In this document: positions 47,783-58,731 of the stretch, one piece after another
How the letters are laid out: each line of letters opens with the position of its first letter
How positions within the stretch are numbered: the first letter of the stretch is position 1
NCBI GenBank assembly: GCA_022695795.1
Contig: MU404111.1
Span: 186,001 to 250,000 of the forward strand
DNA from: Biscogniauxia marginata
Lineage: Eukaryota > Ascomycota > Sordariomycetes > Xylariales > Xylariaceae
Direction of reading: 5' to 3'
Length of the DNA: 64,000 nucleotides
Position numbers and translations under genes: made by a program
The notes under the pieces: model-generated
Database searches by the model: none
What the model saw: only the letters and a program-made list of their open reading frames with translations
Told to the model about the DNA's origin: nothing

Positions 47783-50239
47783 ATGGATCACCTGATTTTG
47801 CCCAAAAACCCAATTCATGCAGCTCCTAAGGTTGAGATGCGTGAAGCTGAAGTGTATGATGGACTCGACTTCGCCACATATCCTGATCGTCAGGGCTGGA
47901 GGGAACGCAGCGTCGAAGACTGGCTGGTTATATTCCAGAGGCAAAGCGAATCGTTTGTCGCTTTCCTCGAGCGATGGCTGCTGTTCGGACCACTGTGCGC
48001 CATGTTTGGTAGCTTCTGCAAACCCTCTGACTTCGTCCGTACAGTTGGCGATTCTCCGAACCCAATGTTTACAACAGATCGTTTCCCAGTCCTTCTTCAG
48101 CAGATCACGGACTCGATCAAGACAAGCGATAGTTTTCTGTTCACAAAGATGGCCGCAATGGGAAGTTTCTCTCTCGGTGCTCGAGTACATACCCTTCTGG
48201 CAGATGCAGAAGGCGATGAAGTAGTGCTGGACCGGGGGCTATTATCCAAGAAGCGTTCCTTGATAAACTTTATTGACTCATACTCCGGCGCGATCAGAGA
48301 CCCAAGGAATCCGATAGTTACAATGGCCACCTCGATCATGATAGAGAGTTTGTTTGGGATTTTGGTAAATGGACATATTTCCGCCTCGCAGGATAACATT
48401 CCAAATCCAATCATGAACTCCATGGGCGATTTGCACGGCCTGTTGTGGATCAGTCTCAGGCAGGATGGGTGGTGCCCGTCCGAACTAGCACGACTATTCT
48501 CCCAGTTTAACTCGTCCTGCCTCTACTTTATATATAACTTACAGCGACCAGCAGCTCACGAGGAGCACCACATGATTCGAATCCGGAGAAATCAAACGAC
48601 TTCAGCGAGCCATCCACAGACACGGCTTTGCACGCCTTTCGAGTGTACACACAGAAAGATACGAGCCGAAGAGTATCAGACGAAACATGCCGATGGTTGT
48701 GACGGTTGCCATGACGTGGTCGCCGATCCAGAGGAACTACGCGGGATTCTTGAACGGGGCAAGATCCCTCTGATTCTTTCTATAGAGGAAGACGACAAAA
48801 GCTCGAGTATTATGTTTGTCGAAGCTGAGCCGTGGATGGCCTATGTTGCGATCTCCCATGTCTGGTCAGATGGACTTGGAAACCTTAAACGAAATGCTCT
48901 TCCGCGGTGCCAATTGCTTCGTCTCAGCCAGATGGTGAGAAGTCTTCCTGGAGAAAGCTCCGATATTATCCTATTCTGGTGCGATACAATATGTGTTCCA
49001 CCAGACTCGGCAGGGATGGATGATGCCCAGGCCCTCGCACTTGGGCAAATGCGCAGCATTTACGCTGATGCTTCGACGGTTCTAGTCCTTGATTCTTGGC
49101 TCTTCAACAGCACAATGAAAGACAAAACTCATGCTGAGATCATCATGAAGATTTTCTGCTGCACTTGGAATACTCGCCTTTGGACGTATCAGGAAGGAGC
49201 ATTAGCTAGGTCACTATACTTTCAGTTCCGAGATAGGGTTTATAACCTAGACGTTGGTATTCAGGAGATGAGCCGGCTCGCTAGTCCAGTTGCCAACCTG
49301 ACTGTCTCTCATCCCTTATTGGTCAGATATCACTCGTTGCGTGGCTTCAGGAAGCAACAGACGAGCGAGGCGAAGCTGCTTGCCATCGCTCATGAGTTAG
49401 GCCATCGTACCACGAGCGTAGGCACCGACGAGGCCTTGTGTCTTGCAGTTCTGCTTGGACTGAACGCGGAGGAGATGGCCCGAACAGAGCCGTCCCTCAG
49501 AATGGAGATGTTCTGGAGAATGTTGCCGAGTGTGCCCCAGAGCATAGTGTTCTATGACGGTACAACGTTTGACATCGACGGGCTCCGATGGGCACCTACA
49601 ACGTTCCTGAGGTCGCGTCTAAATGCAACGAGACATGGAATGCCGTCATCTAAACATAGAATCAACCCGAATGAGCTTCATGTCCAGCGGGCGGAGCGTG
49701 GCGTCTTTATGGAATGTGCTGGTATACGCATTCTTTGCAGGCGTGGGCGAATGGGGAACTTCTTTAACGTGAGGGACCAAAACCGAACATGGTATCAGAT
49801 TCTTCTCTACCATCGGCGTCAGGACGGGTCACCGGTACCCGTACAGGTAGATCATGGGCCATCCACATACACGACCAACCCATCTGAGGAATTCGGCAGC
49901 CAAGAAGTCGCAGTTCTAGATGGTAAAACATCCACAGAGGCGAATGACAGCGGACTAAGAAGCTCTTTAACCATGGAGCATGGGGCAAATATTACGTCTT
50001 CCATCTTGGTAGCCATCGATAGAGAAGAGGACGGCGTTATCTTTTGTCGACGCATTATGACCTGCATGACGACAAAAGTAAGCCAGCAGTTGGACGCTGG
50101 AAGAATTAGAGACCTTAATCGAATGGTCCCGGCTGATCTTGACTATGGAGGATTTGTCGGTTTCGATAAGCAAGACGGCAAGATACTTATAATCGGTGGG
50201 AGATCAACGCCTGTAACGCAGCGGTGGTGTATTGGATAG
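47783..50239 (+). CDS. HET-domain (heterokaryon incompatibility) protein
   Basis: An intronless gene of 818 residues. The N-terminal 300 residues are a helical region without a recognised domain; a Cys/His-bearing patch (TPFECTH ... DGCDGCHDVV, about 287-314) leads into the HET domain. HET blocks: MAYVAISHVWSDGLGN (near 351), ILFWCDTICVPP (near 396) with the Trp-Cys-Asp ... Cys core, the MRSIYADASTVLVLDS helix-strand, and TRLWTYQEGALA (near 470). Within about 340 residues after the domain there is no NACHT, ankyrin or WD repeat. HET domains trigger cell death in vegetative incompatibility and resemble TIR folds. I chose the ATG at 47783 because it is the first Met in frame. Codon use looks less GC-biased than in the MFS or GH79 genes, which is common for fast-evolving HET genes. 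Confidence 0.92.
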   Translation: MDHLILPKNPIHAAPKVEMREAEVYDGLDFATYPDRQGWRERSVEDWLVIFQRQSESFVAFLERWLLFGPLCAMFGSFCKPSDFVRTVGDSPNPMFTTDRFPVLLQQITDSIKTSDSFLFTKMAAMGSFSLGARVHTLLADAEGDEVVLDRGLLSKKRSLINFIDSYSGAIRDPRNPIVTMATSIMIESLFGILVNGHISASQDNIPNPIMNSMGDLHGLLWISLRQDGWCPSELARLFSQFNSSCLYFIYNLQRPAAHEEHHMIRIRRNQTTSASHPQTRLCTPFECTHRKIRAEEYQTKHADGCDGCHDVVADPEELRGILERGKIPLILSIEEDDKSSSIMFVEAEPWMAYVAISHVWSDGLGNLKRNALPRCQLLRLSQMVRSLPGESSDIILFWCDTICVPPDSAGMDDAQALALGQMRSIYADASTVLVLDSWLFNSTMKDKTHAEIIMKIFCCTWNTRLWTYQEGALARSLYFQFRDRVYNLDVGIQEMSRLASPVANLTVSHPLLVRYHSLRGFRKQQTSEAKLLAIAHELGHRTTSVGTDEALCLAVLLGLNAEEMARTEPSLRMEMFWRMLPSVPQSIVFYDGTTFDIDGLRWAPTTFLRSRLNATRHGMPSSKHRINPNELHVQRAERGVFMECAGIRILCRRGRMGNFFNVRDQNRTWYQILLYHRRQDGSPVPVQVDHGPSTYTTNPSEEFGSQEVAVLDGKTSTEANDSGLRSSLTMEHGANITSSILVAIDREEDGVIFCRRIMTCMTTKVSQQLDAGRIRDLNRMVPADLDYGGFVGFDKQDGKILIIGGRSTPVTQRWCIG

Positions 50240-51325
50240 GCTTGCTGTTCCTGTACAGGAAAAAGCAGAGAGACCCGTTATTTTTCTTCTACTTGTAAAA
50301 AAATTCTACCGGGAGCTAGAGTTTTAAGGGGCAATAAAGGGCAGATTCTCTTTAGTCAGTAAGCCACTTGAACACGGACATGCCATTGCAACTGTATTAA
50401 GTTAGGTAAGGAACCCAAAATTAATAGCTTAATATTTCTTGTTCAAATGGTTTATATAGTAATTAGGTATATATGGAATCGATTTCTTGACTCACTCTGA
50501 AAACACTTTAAAGGCTTCATATTCGTTGTTAATGGAGCAGATAACCACAAACACCATTTTCATTAATTGCCCATGACTACCCGTAATTGATTTGCGTCTT
50601 GGGTAAACTGCCTAGATTGTTATTGAATAATATAAAGTAATAGTGGCTGTTTGGCTTTCAGAATGACTCTATCTTAGTGTCACAGAACTTTATACCTCTA
50701 TGTGATTTATAACATGAACCATCAGTAATAATTCTAACGGTGGAGAAATACACGTGGACGTTCAAAGAGACAAGTGGATACGATCAGCATTTATTACCCG
50801 GACACAGCTTAGCAGGAAACTGCCAAGCATGGTATATATATCACGTTTTATTATTACGAGCTGACCCGACTTTTGTCGTCGTAGTTGGGAAATTACATGT
50901 AAAAGGGAGAGGCAGACATCCAATGTTCAGGATATGAATTAGAATGAAGGCCCCTTGATTCGTTCCGGGCGGGTTAGCCAAGCTGCCAAGGTAGTAAACC
51001 AGCTGCGCAAGCCACACTCTGTAGCTAGAGGTGCGCCACATTGATAATTAGCTTCGATAAGATTAGGTAGGGCGATAAGGTCGCAGCCTCGATAGGCCGA
51101 TAGCCTTGATAGGCTTATGCAGGTGGGCTCGGGGGTTATCATTAGGCGTGCATGGGGGGACCCTAGTCAGTTAAAGGTAATAATCGTCTCAGAGAAACAT
51201 CTCTCAGACAAATCGATTTCAGGTTTGGTTCATGCGACGGGGTCCAGCTTGCTTGACTTGGTTCAACCCCCAATGCTGGCTCTCTTCTCCCAACAACCAC
51301 CTCGAGAGATGCCTCCAAACCCGCC
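50240..51325. other. Intergenic, no gene seen
   Basis: About 1.1 kb, AT-rich in its first half. It contains the HET 3' UTR and the promoter of the FHIP gene. The short frames at 50740..50937 and 51117..51383 are not supported. Confidence 0.5.
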
Positions 51326-54300
51326 ATGGATTTTGTCAGTCATCTCCGCCAGTCCCGTCGCTCCGTGGGATCCGTTATGCTAATCGGTGTCGCAGTGGTC
51401 GCGTCTCATAGCAAATACCCCGTTGTCCTCGGGAAGCTCCCGCAAGGATGCTGCAAGGGATCCCATCCGGCGCCGCCAGCGGTTCGAGAAAGAATACAGC
51501 CAACTGCTTGTACGCGAGCCCTGCCTCCCCTGGCCTGTGATCGTGCTGCCTTGCTGACTCGTGCGACTAGCAAATCTGGCGAAGCTGTTCCAACCTCGCT
51601 CGAGATGTCGACGCTGCCGAGAACCTGGAAATCCGCCTTAAGGAGCTGACCAACATCCTCGCTGACGAGTCCCGTCGACCGCTACCACACCCCTGCATCA
51701 CCTTCGCCGCCATCAAGCAGATCTACACCCCCATCGCAAAGATAGCCACCTCTTCGTACAACGAATGGATCATTAGAGAAGCCGTCTTGTTTTTTGCTAC
51801 CCTGATTGAGAGTGAGGAGGAAGCTTTCGTCGAGAACGATGCCTTTTCCTCGAGCCTGACCAACCTTCTCATTCGCATCACCGGCGCCAACAGCATTCGA
51901 CTGGGCTCTGATACGGAGGTCAGAGTGGTCGAGTTGGCATTCAACATCACGACTAAAATACGGCTCGACCCCGACATTCTACCTACTTGGTTCAAATCCA
52001 GCCATGATGCCGCCACACAGGACGAGAAGTTCAAGGATGAGAGGGACAAGTTTGCTGGCAAAACACAGAAACAGGATTTCCCCTTGTTCTACTTGTTGAT
52101 GGACTACATCCATCACGAGGGTAAGGTCGGGGATTTCGCTAGGACAGGACTACTCTACATCATTGAAGCTGCTTCCAACTCGGTCGCCCTTGAACAATGG
52201 ATCGTCGAGAGCGACCTTTCCACTCTGATGGCCACCGGTCTAGGCGCGTTGTACAGTCAGCTCAGTCGGAAGTTGGTCATTGATCACCCTTCCAACGATC
52301 TACCCCCGGTACTTGCCCTTTCTGACTATGAGCACCCAACATCAACATACGAAATTGTCAGTTCCTGTAGCCCTGATTTTCAGCTGCATCTCGAAACTTT
52401 CCTCTCTCACCTGCTGTTCTGGCAGGATGTTTTGAACCACTGTCGCTCTGTAGAAGTCAAGTCAACCCTCCTTGAACATTTTCAGGTCATTTTTCTTCAG
52501 CAATTATTGTAGGTGGCTCAGAGTCCGTTTATGGGAATATAAACTGACAGTCTTAGATACCCGTCGCTTTTAGAGTCTTCTGATGTTGATGGAGGCTCAT
52601 CCGTAGCAGTCTTGACTTACCTCCGACGCATACTAGAGTCTGTGGACCATCCCGACATGATCAACCTGATCCTTCACTATCTCCTTGCCTTGCCAGACGC
52701 GGAATCGTCAGCTCAAACCTCTGCCGAGCCTGCTGTGAGTGCTGCTCGTAAACGGAAATCTATGGACCTTGCAACCATGATGGCGAGCAAAGTAGAGTCT
52801 TCTTATTCGCCCTTGTTGTTTAACCTGGTTGATTTAATCCACTCGTGTCTCAAATCTCGGAACCAGCAGACTGTATGCGTGACACTTCAGCTTGTGGCGG
52901 CGATTCTTAAGCGGCATCATCGCTACGCAATTATCACACTTCTCCATACCGAAGGTGTTCATGGCAATGCTTCGCACAGAACTGTAGGTGCTCATCAGCA
53001 AGAAATTGACTTTCTGATGACTTTGGCTGGATCCATTGGCGGTCAAGACAACTTCGATGAAATCTACGACACCATCCTAAGAGATACAATGACTCGGGTG
53101 GAAAGTCACCCTTGTTCAATCAAACTCGTAGCACCAAAGATCTCAACAAACAATCACAAGTTGCCAGCCATCCCCGATAGCCTACCTGGTGCGCCTCGGG
53201 ATGTCCCACCACACACCCTAAGTCCCGAGGACCCTCTTCTACATACCATCCTTGATATTCTCGAATCATTTTTCATGAACCCTGTTGAGACGAATCTTTC
53301 GGCTACAGAGACGATCATAGATCTAGCTGTGTGCGGATATATATCGATTGAGGGATGGCTTCTACGACATCCAAGAAAATACGTCTTCGATGAGGAACTC
53401 AACGAACCTACGTCTCCACCCCCAGACCCTACATCGACCTCCTTCGCTGAGATGGAGAAGTTGCTAGCAATTAGCAGGTGCCGTCGTCGGCCGAAGTGGC
53501 AGTCGTCAAGTTTACCTCGAATTCTGAAAATCTTAGAGATCCTCGCCGATCAAGTCGCCTATTTCCGGGCTTCCGTCCCAAGGTTTGATGACCTGTTACA
53601 GCAGCGCCGGGAGGCATTCCAAACTGCTGACACCATCACACCTAACCCACAAATCATTCGACCAGGCTCTAATACAATGACATCCGGGCAAGATCAAGCG
53701 AGCACTGCAGATTCACGATCAGCATCGCCTACCAGACCAAGTGCATTGGAGGGATTTGCTCAACGGATATTATCCGAACTGGGCACTCCAAGCCGATCAG
53801 GCAGTCCCCGCGGACGAAAGGATACAACGCGTAGCTCAGGTACTGGGTCAGCGATATCAGGAAATTTTGGACTTACAACACCCCCAACTAAAATGCCTCC
53901 TGTCCCTCCCAAGGAGTTTCCTTTGAATTATGATAGCCCTAGCAAGAGTGGTCTAGGACGGTCATTTTCACCAAACAGTCAGCAGGAAGGCTCCAACTTT
54001 AGTGGGCGAGATAGTCCAGTTGCAAGTCAAGCCGCTGCGTTTGCAGCAGTCGACCAGGGAATCCTAGCAAGAAGAGTCGGGCTCCCAGGGCAAAAGATTG
54101 AGCCAATTCCATTGAACTTCGACCAGAAGAAGCCTAGCAGCGATGTTAGCGGTGAAGAAATCGAAATTGAGGAGAATGAGAACACTCGTAGTGCCGATGA
54201 TATACAGGTCAACGAAGATGAAAGCGAGATGGGTGAACGGTCCCTAATGGCCCCAACTCCACCGCCAGAGGAGAAGACCGCGTCGGTATCACACATCGTC

Positions 54301-54393
54301 ACGAACGTCATCATATTTCAATCATTCTTGCTTGAGCTAGCAAGCCTGATGCAGGTTCGGGCGGGGATGTTCAACGAGGTCAAATTTGCATAG
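51326..54393 (+). CDS. FHIP/RAI16-like protein (FTS-Hook interacting)
   Basis: Four exons, 51326..51334, 51396..51509, 51571..52508 and 52557..54393, give 965 residues. The first exon is only 9 nt (Met-Asp-Phe); splicing it to exon 2 produces MDFWSRLI, the expected N-terminus of fungal members. A CTAAT branch point precedes the acceptor. The family domain covers residues about 60-350 (EYSQLLQIWR, SYNEWIIREAVLFFATLIES, DFPLFYLLMDYIHHEGKVGD), followed by alpha-solenoid sequence. A long Ser/Pro-rich disordered region (about 640-850) comes next and then a conserved tail, FQSFLLELASLMQVRAGMF. In filamentous fungi and animals FHIP links the FTS-Hook complex to early endosomes for dynein transport. 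The in-frame reading from 51326 without the first splice is a false N-terminus. Confidence 0.88.
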
Positions 54394-56023
54394 TAAAGAA
54401 TTGTTATTTGGAGGTTAGGCATCGCCGCGGAGGATAGGGGCTGCATTTCGTATATTGTGAAGGCATGAATACCACATGCATCGGCGCTGCGAATTCATAT
54501 TTTAGAATTCAGTTTATTAGAGGCTTGCATCCCGTTGGACTCCGCGGTGCAAATAGAAAGCTTGTAGTGTGCGCCTTGATGGCGGCTCGTTCTTATCTCG
54601 GAGGGGGTTCCATCGTTGATCGCGTTAGATACCACGGTTTTGGTTGCATCATAAATATTTCTCCTTTGTTTGCCGTTGTCATCGCCAAGCGCTAGTATGC
54701 CATACTAGATGTAAATCCCATTTTCGAGTCTTGGAAATACTTTCATATCACTTGCATTGTATTAGCTTCTTCAGTACTATTACATACCTTCATCCTCGCA
54801 TAATGTTTTTAGAGAAGCCCCTGCAGTTTGTTGATGCTAGTCCCATTCACGTCTCGTCAAGTCAGGTCTCCGACGTTTTCATGCTAACCATTTCGCAACA
54901 GAAAGGACAACAGAAGAGAAAAAAAGAAACAGGGGAAGGGGTCGGGGATTTGAAGCTTGTATACCTCTTTCAATATAACTTTTAACTACCACCTACCTAG
55001 AGTAGGTAGTATTAATAGAGTGCAGACAAGTTTACCTGTAGAAAACCGGCCGTTTCAAAGTGCGCGACGGGAACTCGCTCGCACTAACTTTCCCCTAAGT
55101 CTGTGGATAACTCCTAAAACGGAAACCTGCTCTGCGCTGATTGGCTGTTTGACCAGCGCGCGGGGCAGGGAATAGGCACCGAAGCCGAATGATAGAAGAT
55201 GGAGAACGCCAGCTACCTACTATCGTTTTATTAGCGCTGGATTAGGTTTTGATCTTAGGAGTACATAGGTAGCCTTGGATTACTTGATGCACATGAGCGT
55301 CGACTATCGCGGTACATCTCTTTTAAGTTTTCGATAGATGAGTATAGTAGCTCCTTACTCTATTCCTTACTCTAGACTTACACTGTTATCCTTATGCCGA
55401 AAGAGAGCTATTTCCTGGTAGGTTAACATATACACGGCGAAAGTGAAACTCTTCAAAGCATTCCCCGATCCGTGAACAGAATCCACTATTTTTCCTTTTC
55501 TTCATTTAGTTGCCTAGGTTAGATAACATGAACCTTCATGAAAGCTGCCTCGATTTCCACCAGCTTACCAGTTGCAATCAAACTGTGATTAAAGAAAAAC
55601 GGGGGCCAGGGAAAACGAAGAGAGCGTTGCTTTTTGAGCAAGACAGGAAGATTCTACTAGAATACAGGTGAAAGAAAAGCCACATTAGTTTCCTTGGAAT
55701 AACTAAGGCTATTTACCGTATAGCCTAAGGTTTCATACATGTTCGGAGAAAGGTTGTGAAAAGTCTAGCCTCTGCACGATACATTGGGTACCCCCTAGGT
55801 AGGTAGGAAAATTAGACTCTAAGGAACCAGGCTCGACCTTTCTCCGAAAGAGATATCCTCACATTTATAGCCTTACGAACTTCCCTGCTGGGATTTGCTC
55901 TGTTTCACTACACCAGAGCGCCGTAAGATATCTGTGCACCAACACATCCACTCCAGCTTAAAACTTCCCACTGGACCTCATATTCAGCCATCTAGATAGC
56001 TCAACCTATCAACTATCAACACC
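54394..56023. other. Intergenic, no gene seen
   Basis: About 1.6 kb with TACCTA tracts (54989-55012, 55795-55806). The frames at 54465..55175 look random. The last 100 bases are an AC-rich leader for the downstream gene. Confidence 0.5.
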
Positions 56024-57880
56024 ATGTCTCTTCTCGAGAAGCTCGCTCCTCCTCTGGTCGTTGAGCCTACCAAATACCACACCCATACGGTGATCTTTCT
56101 GCACTTATTCAAGCAGGACACCGATGAAGCTGAGGTCCGGCAAAAGGTTCTTTCCGAGAAGAGAACTAAGAACGGAAAAATCCTCCGAAAGCAATACCCA
56201 TCCATCAGATGGGTGTTTCCACACGCAAAGCTGCATCCAGACCTGGGCAACGGTCAACCCGATTCAGATTATTGGGGTAACCTAACCCCGGAGGACAAGG
56301 AAGCGCTGGGAATGAAGACCGACATCGAAATTGATTACATCAACAACATCATCAGAAAGGAGGCCAAGCGAGTCGGGGGTACCAATAAGGTCTTCCTAGG
56401 AGGTATCGGTATTGGCTGCGCCGCTGCTAGCAACGCTCTGAAGGCATTCAAGCCGTTTCGATACGACATTGCCGATAGCCTTCCGAAATACGAGAAACTG
56501 TTTGTTCGGAGTGTCTTTCACAACCGTTCGTGGGCGCGACTGGCCGACGTTCAGCTCGCTGGTTTCATTGGTATGCAAAAATATGACGCAAAGCCAAACA
56601 ACGATGTGGTAGATTTCTGGCTGTCGAAGAAGACCTATTTGAGACCTACCGTGCATCAGACGCTTCTCAAGAACACCCCTCATACTTTCATCCGGGGTGG
56701 TTATAAGTACACTAACGACAAGTGGGATGGCCATCGCATCGATATGTTTTCCCGGTTCATCGGCGACCTTGGGGTCCCTTTCGACCCCGAAGCGGAGGCA
56801 GACGACGAAGATAACGACGGGGCGCGAGCCAAGAAAAGGTTAGCCGAGATCAAAGAGGCCAAGAAGCAAGCCCTTTCCAATCTAGACATCGCTGAACTTT
56901 CATCAGGGGACTTGGAGGACAGTGATTCTTCCTCTGACAGTAGCGAGGGGGAAGAAGAGAACGAGAGCAGCGCACCCATCTCTCTTTTGTATGCTCACCT
57001 CGCAGCGACCATGTCTCCACATGAACTAGAAGAAGGCGCGCTCGATGAGGCTGCAGCCGAAAGGCAACGCGAGCTCGCTGCTCTGCATGAGCAACGAACG
57101 GCGAGGGAAAGCAGTCGCCCAAAGCAAAATATCACCATCAGAGAGATGCGGGAGGCAAAAGCTCTCAGACGAGAGGAAAGAAAGTTCAAGAGAGCGCAGA
57201 AGTGGCCCGCGCCGAAGAAACCCCCACCTCCGAAGGCTGGGGGCTTGACATGGAACGAGGTGGACGACGAGAAGTTCTCATACATAGACATTGGGCCGAA
57301 GTGGGATAGGATAGTCCAGGAGCAGAAACAGCATACGGTACGGGATGTCGTGGAAATGAAGAAGTTTCCCTATTTTGACTACGGGAAGAAGAAGGAGAAG
57401 GAGAAAATTGAGGAGCAGTTGAAGAAGCTGCAGGAGGGTTTCGCGAATGGCATAATACTCGCGGACAACCAGGAGGAAACAAAAAAGCAGAAGAAGAAGA
57501 AGGATAAATTTAAGAAAAAGGTTACACCTGGGGAGGGTACGGAAGAGGGGGAGAAGGGGGAAACTAATGACGGCAAGCCAGAGGTAGATCCCGAGGAGGC
57601 CAAGAAGAAGAAGAAGAACCACGATATCAATCTACCCGGTGCCGTGGAGAGGAGGGAGAGGTTTCTGGCGGAACTCGAAGTGAGAAGAAATACCAAGAAT
57701 AGGGAGATTCCCGCGTTCGAGCACCGCCACGGGAAGGGGCAGAAGCTGGGCATCATTGGTCAGGGGCCAGAGAACACGGAGGACGAGGAGCAGCAGAAAG
57801 GGAAGAAAGGTAAGAAGGACAAAAAGGGGAAGAACCCGGAGAAGACCCCAAGAGCGAAGGCAGGGCGCGCAACTTCTTAA
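56024..57880 (+). CDS. Acyl-protein-thioesterase-like alpha/beta-hydrolase, predicted inactive, with Lys/Glu tail
   Basis: An intronless gene of 618 residues, much longer than an active thioesterase (about 230). Residues 1-260 follow the carboxylesterase/APT plan: HTHTVIFLHL at the first strand, PSIRWVFPHAK, GNLTPEDKEALGM, a nucleophile-elbow region VFLGGIGIGCAAASNAL (125-140), LAGFIGM and a terminal WDGHRIDMFSRFIGDLGVP. In active enzymes the elbow reads Gly-x-Ser-x-Gly. Here the Ser position is Gly, and the usual GHG-x-DD block before the acid is replaced by FIRGGYKYTND. A pseudoenzyme is therefore likely. Residues 265-618 are acidic then strongly Lys/Glu-rich with repeated KKKK blocks, predicted coiled coil or disordered and nuclear/nucleolar-looking. 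The reaction is not expected; a binding or scaffold role is an inference. Confidence 0.8.
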   Translation: MSLLEKLAPPLVVEPTKYHTHTVIFLHLFKQDTDEAEVRQKVLSEKRTKNGKILRKQYPSIRWVFPHAKLHPDLGNGQPDSDYWGNLTPEDKEALGMKTDIEIDYINNIIRKEAKRVGGTNKVFLGGIGIGCAAASNALKAFKPFRYDIADSLPKYEKLFVRSVFHNRSWARLADVQLAGFIGMQKYDAKPNNDVVDFWLSKKTYLRPTVHQTLLKNTPHTFIRGGYKYTNDKWDGHRIDMFSRFIGDLGVPFDPEAEADDEDNDGARAKKRLAEIKEAKKQALSNLDIAELSSGDLEDSDSSSDSSEGEEENESSAPISLLYAHLAATMSPHELEEGALDEAAAERQRELAALHEQRTARESSRPKQNITIREMREAKALRREERKFKRAQKWPAPKKPPPPKAGGLTWNEVDDEKFSYIDIGPKWDRIVQEQKQHTVRDVVEMKKFPYFDYGKKKEKEKIEEQLKKLQEGFANGIILADNQEETKKQKKKKDKFKKKVTPGEGTEEGEKGETNDGKPEVDPEEAKKKKKNHDINLPGAVERRERFLAELEVRRNTKNREIPAFEHRHGKGQKLGIIGQGPENTEDEEQQKGKKGKKDKKGKNPEKTPRAKAGRATS

Positions 57881-58137
57881 GTAGGAGGTGAGAGAATGCC
57901 CAGCCCAAACTTGTGTGTCACGGAGGGTGAATCTCGGGTTCGGAACAGAGTGGTCGGTTTCCTAAGCAGTAATCTACATACTTACATATAAGCGCCCCCC
58001 TAATTCATCATATAAGACCAAGAACGTCTAAACGTAGTCAATAACGGATGTTTCTAAGAACTGCGAAACATGTAGTGCTTCTACTGACTCGGAAATAGCC
58101 GGCAATTCAAGACAACCCCTACGTAACTTAAATATCC

Positions 58138-58440
58138 CTAAATTGCCACCCCCCTCCTAGCGCCGAGCTGCAAGACCGAGGGCCCAGCCGCCGTGGCAGC
58201 CGCCGCGGTGCTGACGCGTGCGAGCTGAGCCCCTACGAAGTCGGGGAAGTTGAGCCAGTTCCGCCTCTCGGCCAGGAGGTCGAATGGAAGCACCTCGCCA
58301 CTGAGGAAGTCCGGGACGTAGACCGCCGCCATCAGGCGCACGTTGTATAATCTCCACCTGAAGATGTCGCTAGATCAAACCCATGAATTTTGCCAGTGGT
58401 GACGATGTCCTTTTTAGTTTATTTATCCTAGGTTTGGAAG
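58138..58440 (-). pseudogene. Broken dienelactone hydrolase (DLH family) remnant
   Basis: Two frames of one DLH-like gene lie end to end. The upstream piece (58435..about 58355) gives TGKIHGFDLAT, like the DLH N-terminal cap. The downstream piece, open from 58374 to the stop at 58138, gives DIFRWRLYNVRLMA, joined directly to AVYVPDFLSGEVLP. In intact DLH enzymes the DIFGW strand and the VYVPDF strand are separated by roughly ten more residues. So there is a frame change between the pieces, a small internal deletion, and loss of the nucleophile Cys region and everything after it (the tail is Ala/Arg-rich and unrelated). The motifs are seen; the pseudogene status is inferred. Confidence 0.55.
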
Positions 58441-58715
58441 TCAAAGAAAACACGGCTTACTATCTTAGACGTAACGGGATGGACCAGTGTGGATGTGGCA
58501 ACATGGTTAAGACTGACAAATACCTATGCTAACTAATAACCCAGTGGTCGTCCATCGAAGAAGAGTTCGGATAACAGACTATTCCCTGCTGGATAAACAG
58601 TTACAGCGAGGGCACTAAACCTAGTAGAGAATACATCAATACGGAGAAGCAACGAATTACACCGATTGATTGCCTTCATCAAGGCTACCTATGGCCTCCC
58701 AACATATCGTCTTCG

Positions 58716-58730
58716 CCCCCCCCCCCCCCC
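58716..58730. repeat. C15 homopolymer just after the secreted-protein stop codon
   Basis: Fifteen consecutive C on the plus strand lie one base beyond the stop (58734..58732) of the minus-strand Cys-rich protein, so the mRNA 3' UTR would begin with a G-run. The tract length may be polymorphic or misassembled. Confidence 0.8.
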
Positions 58731-58731
58731 A

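Noticed and set aside
56400..56440. Reading the APT-like elbow as an intact catalytic site
   Set aside because: The position normally Ser is Gly and the downstream acid block is missing, so activity is not supported.
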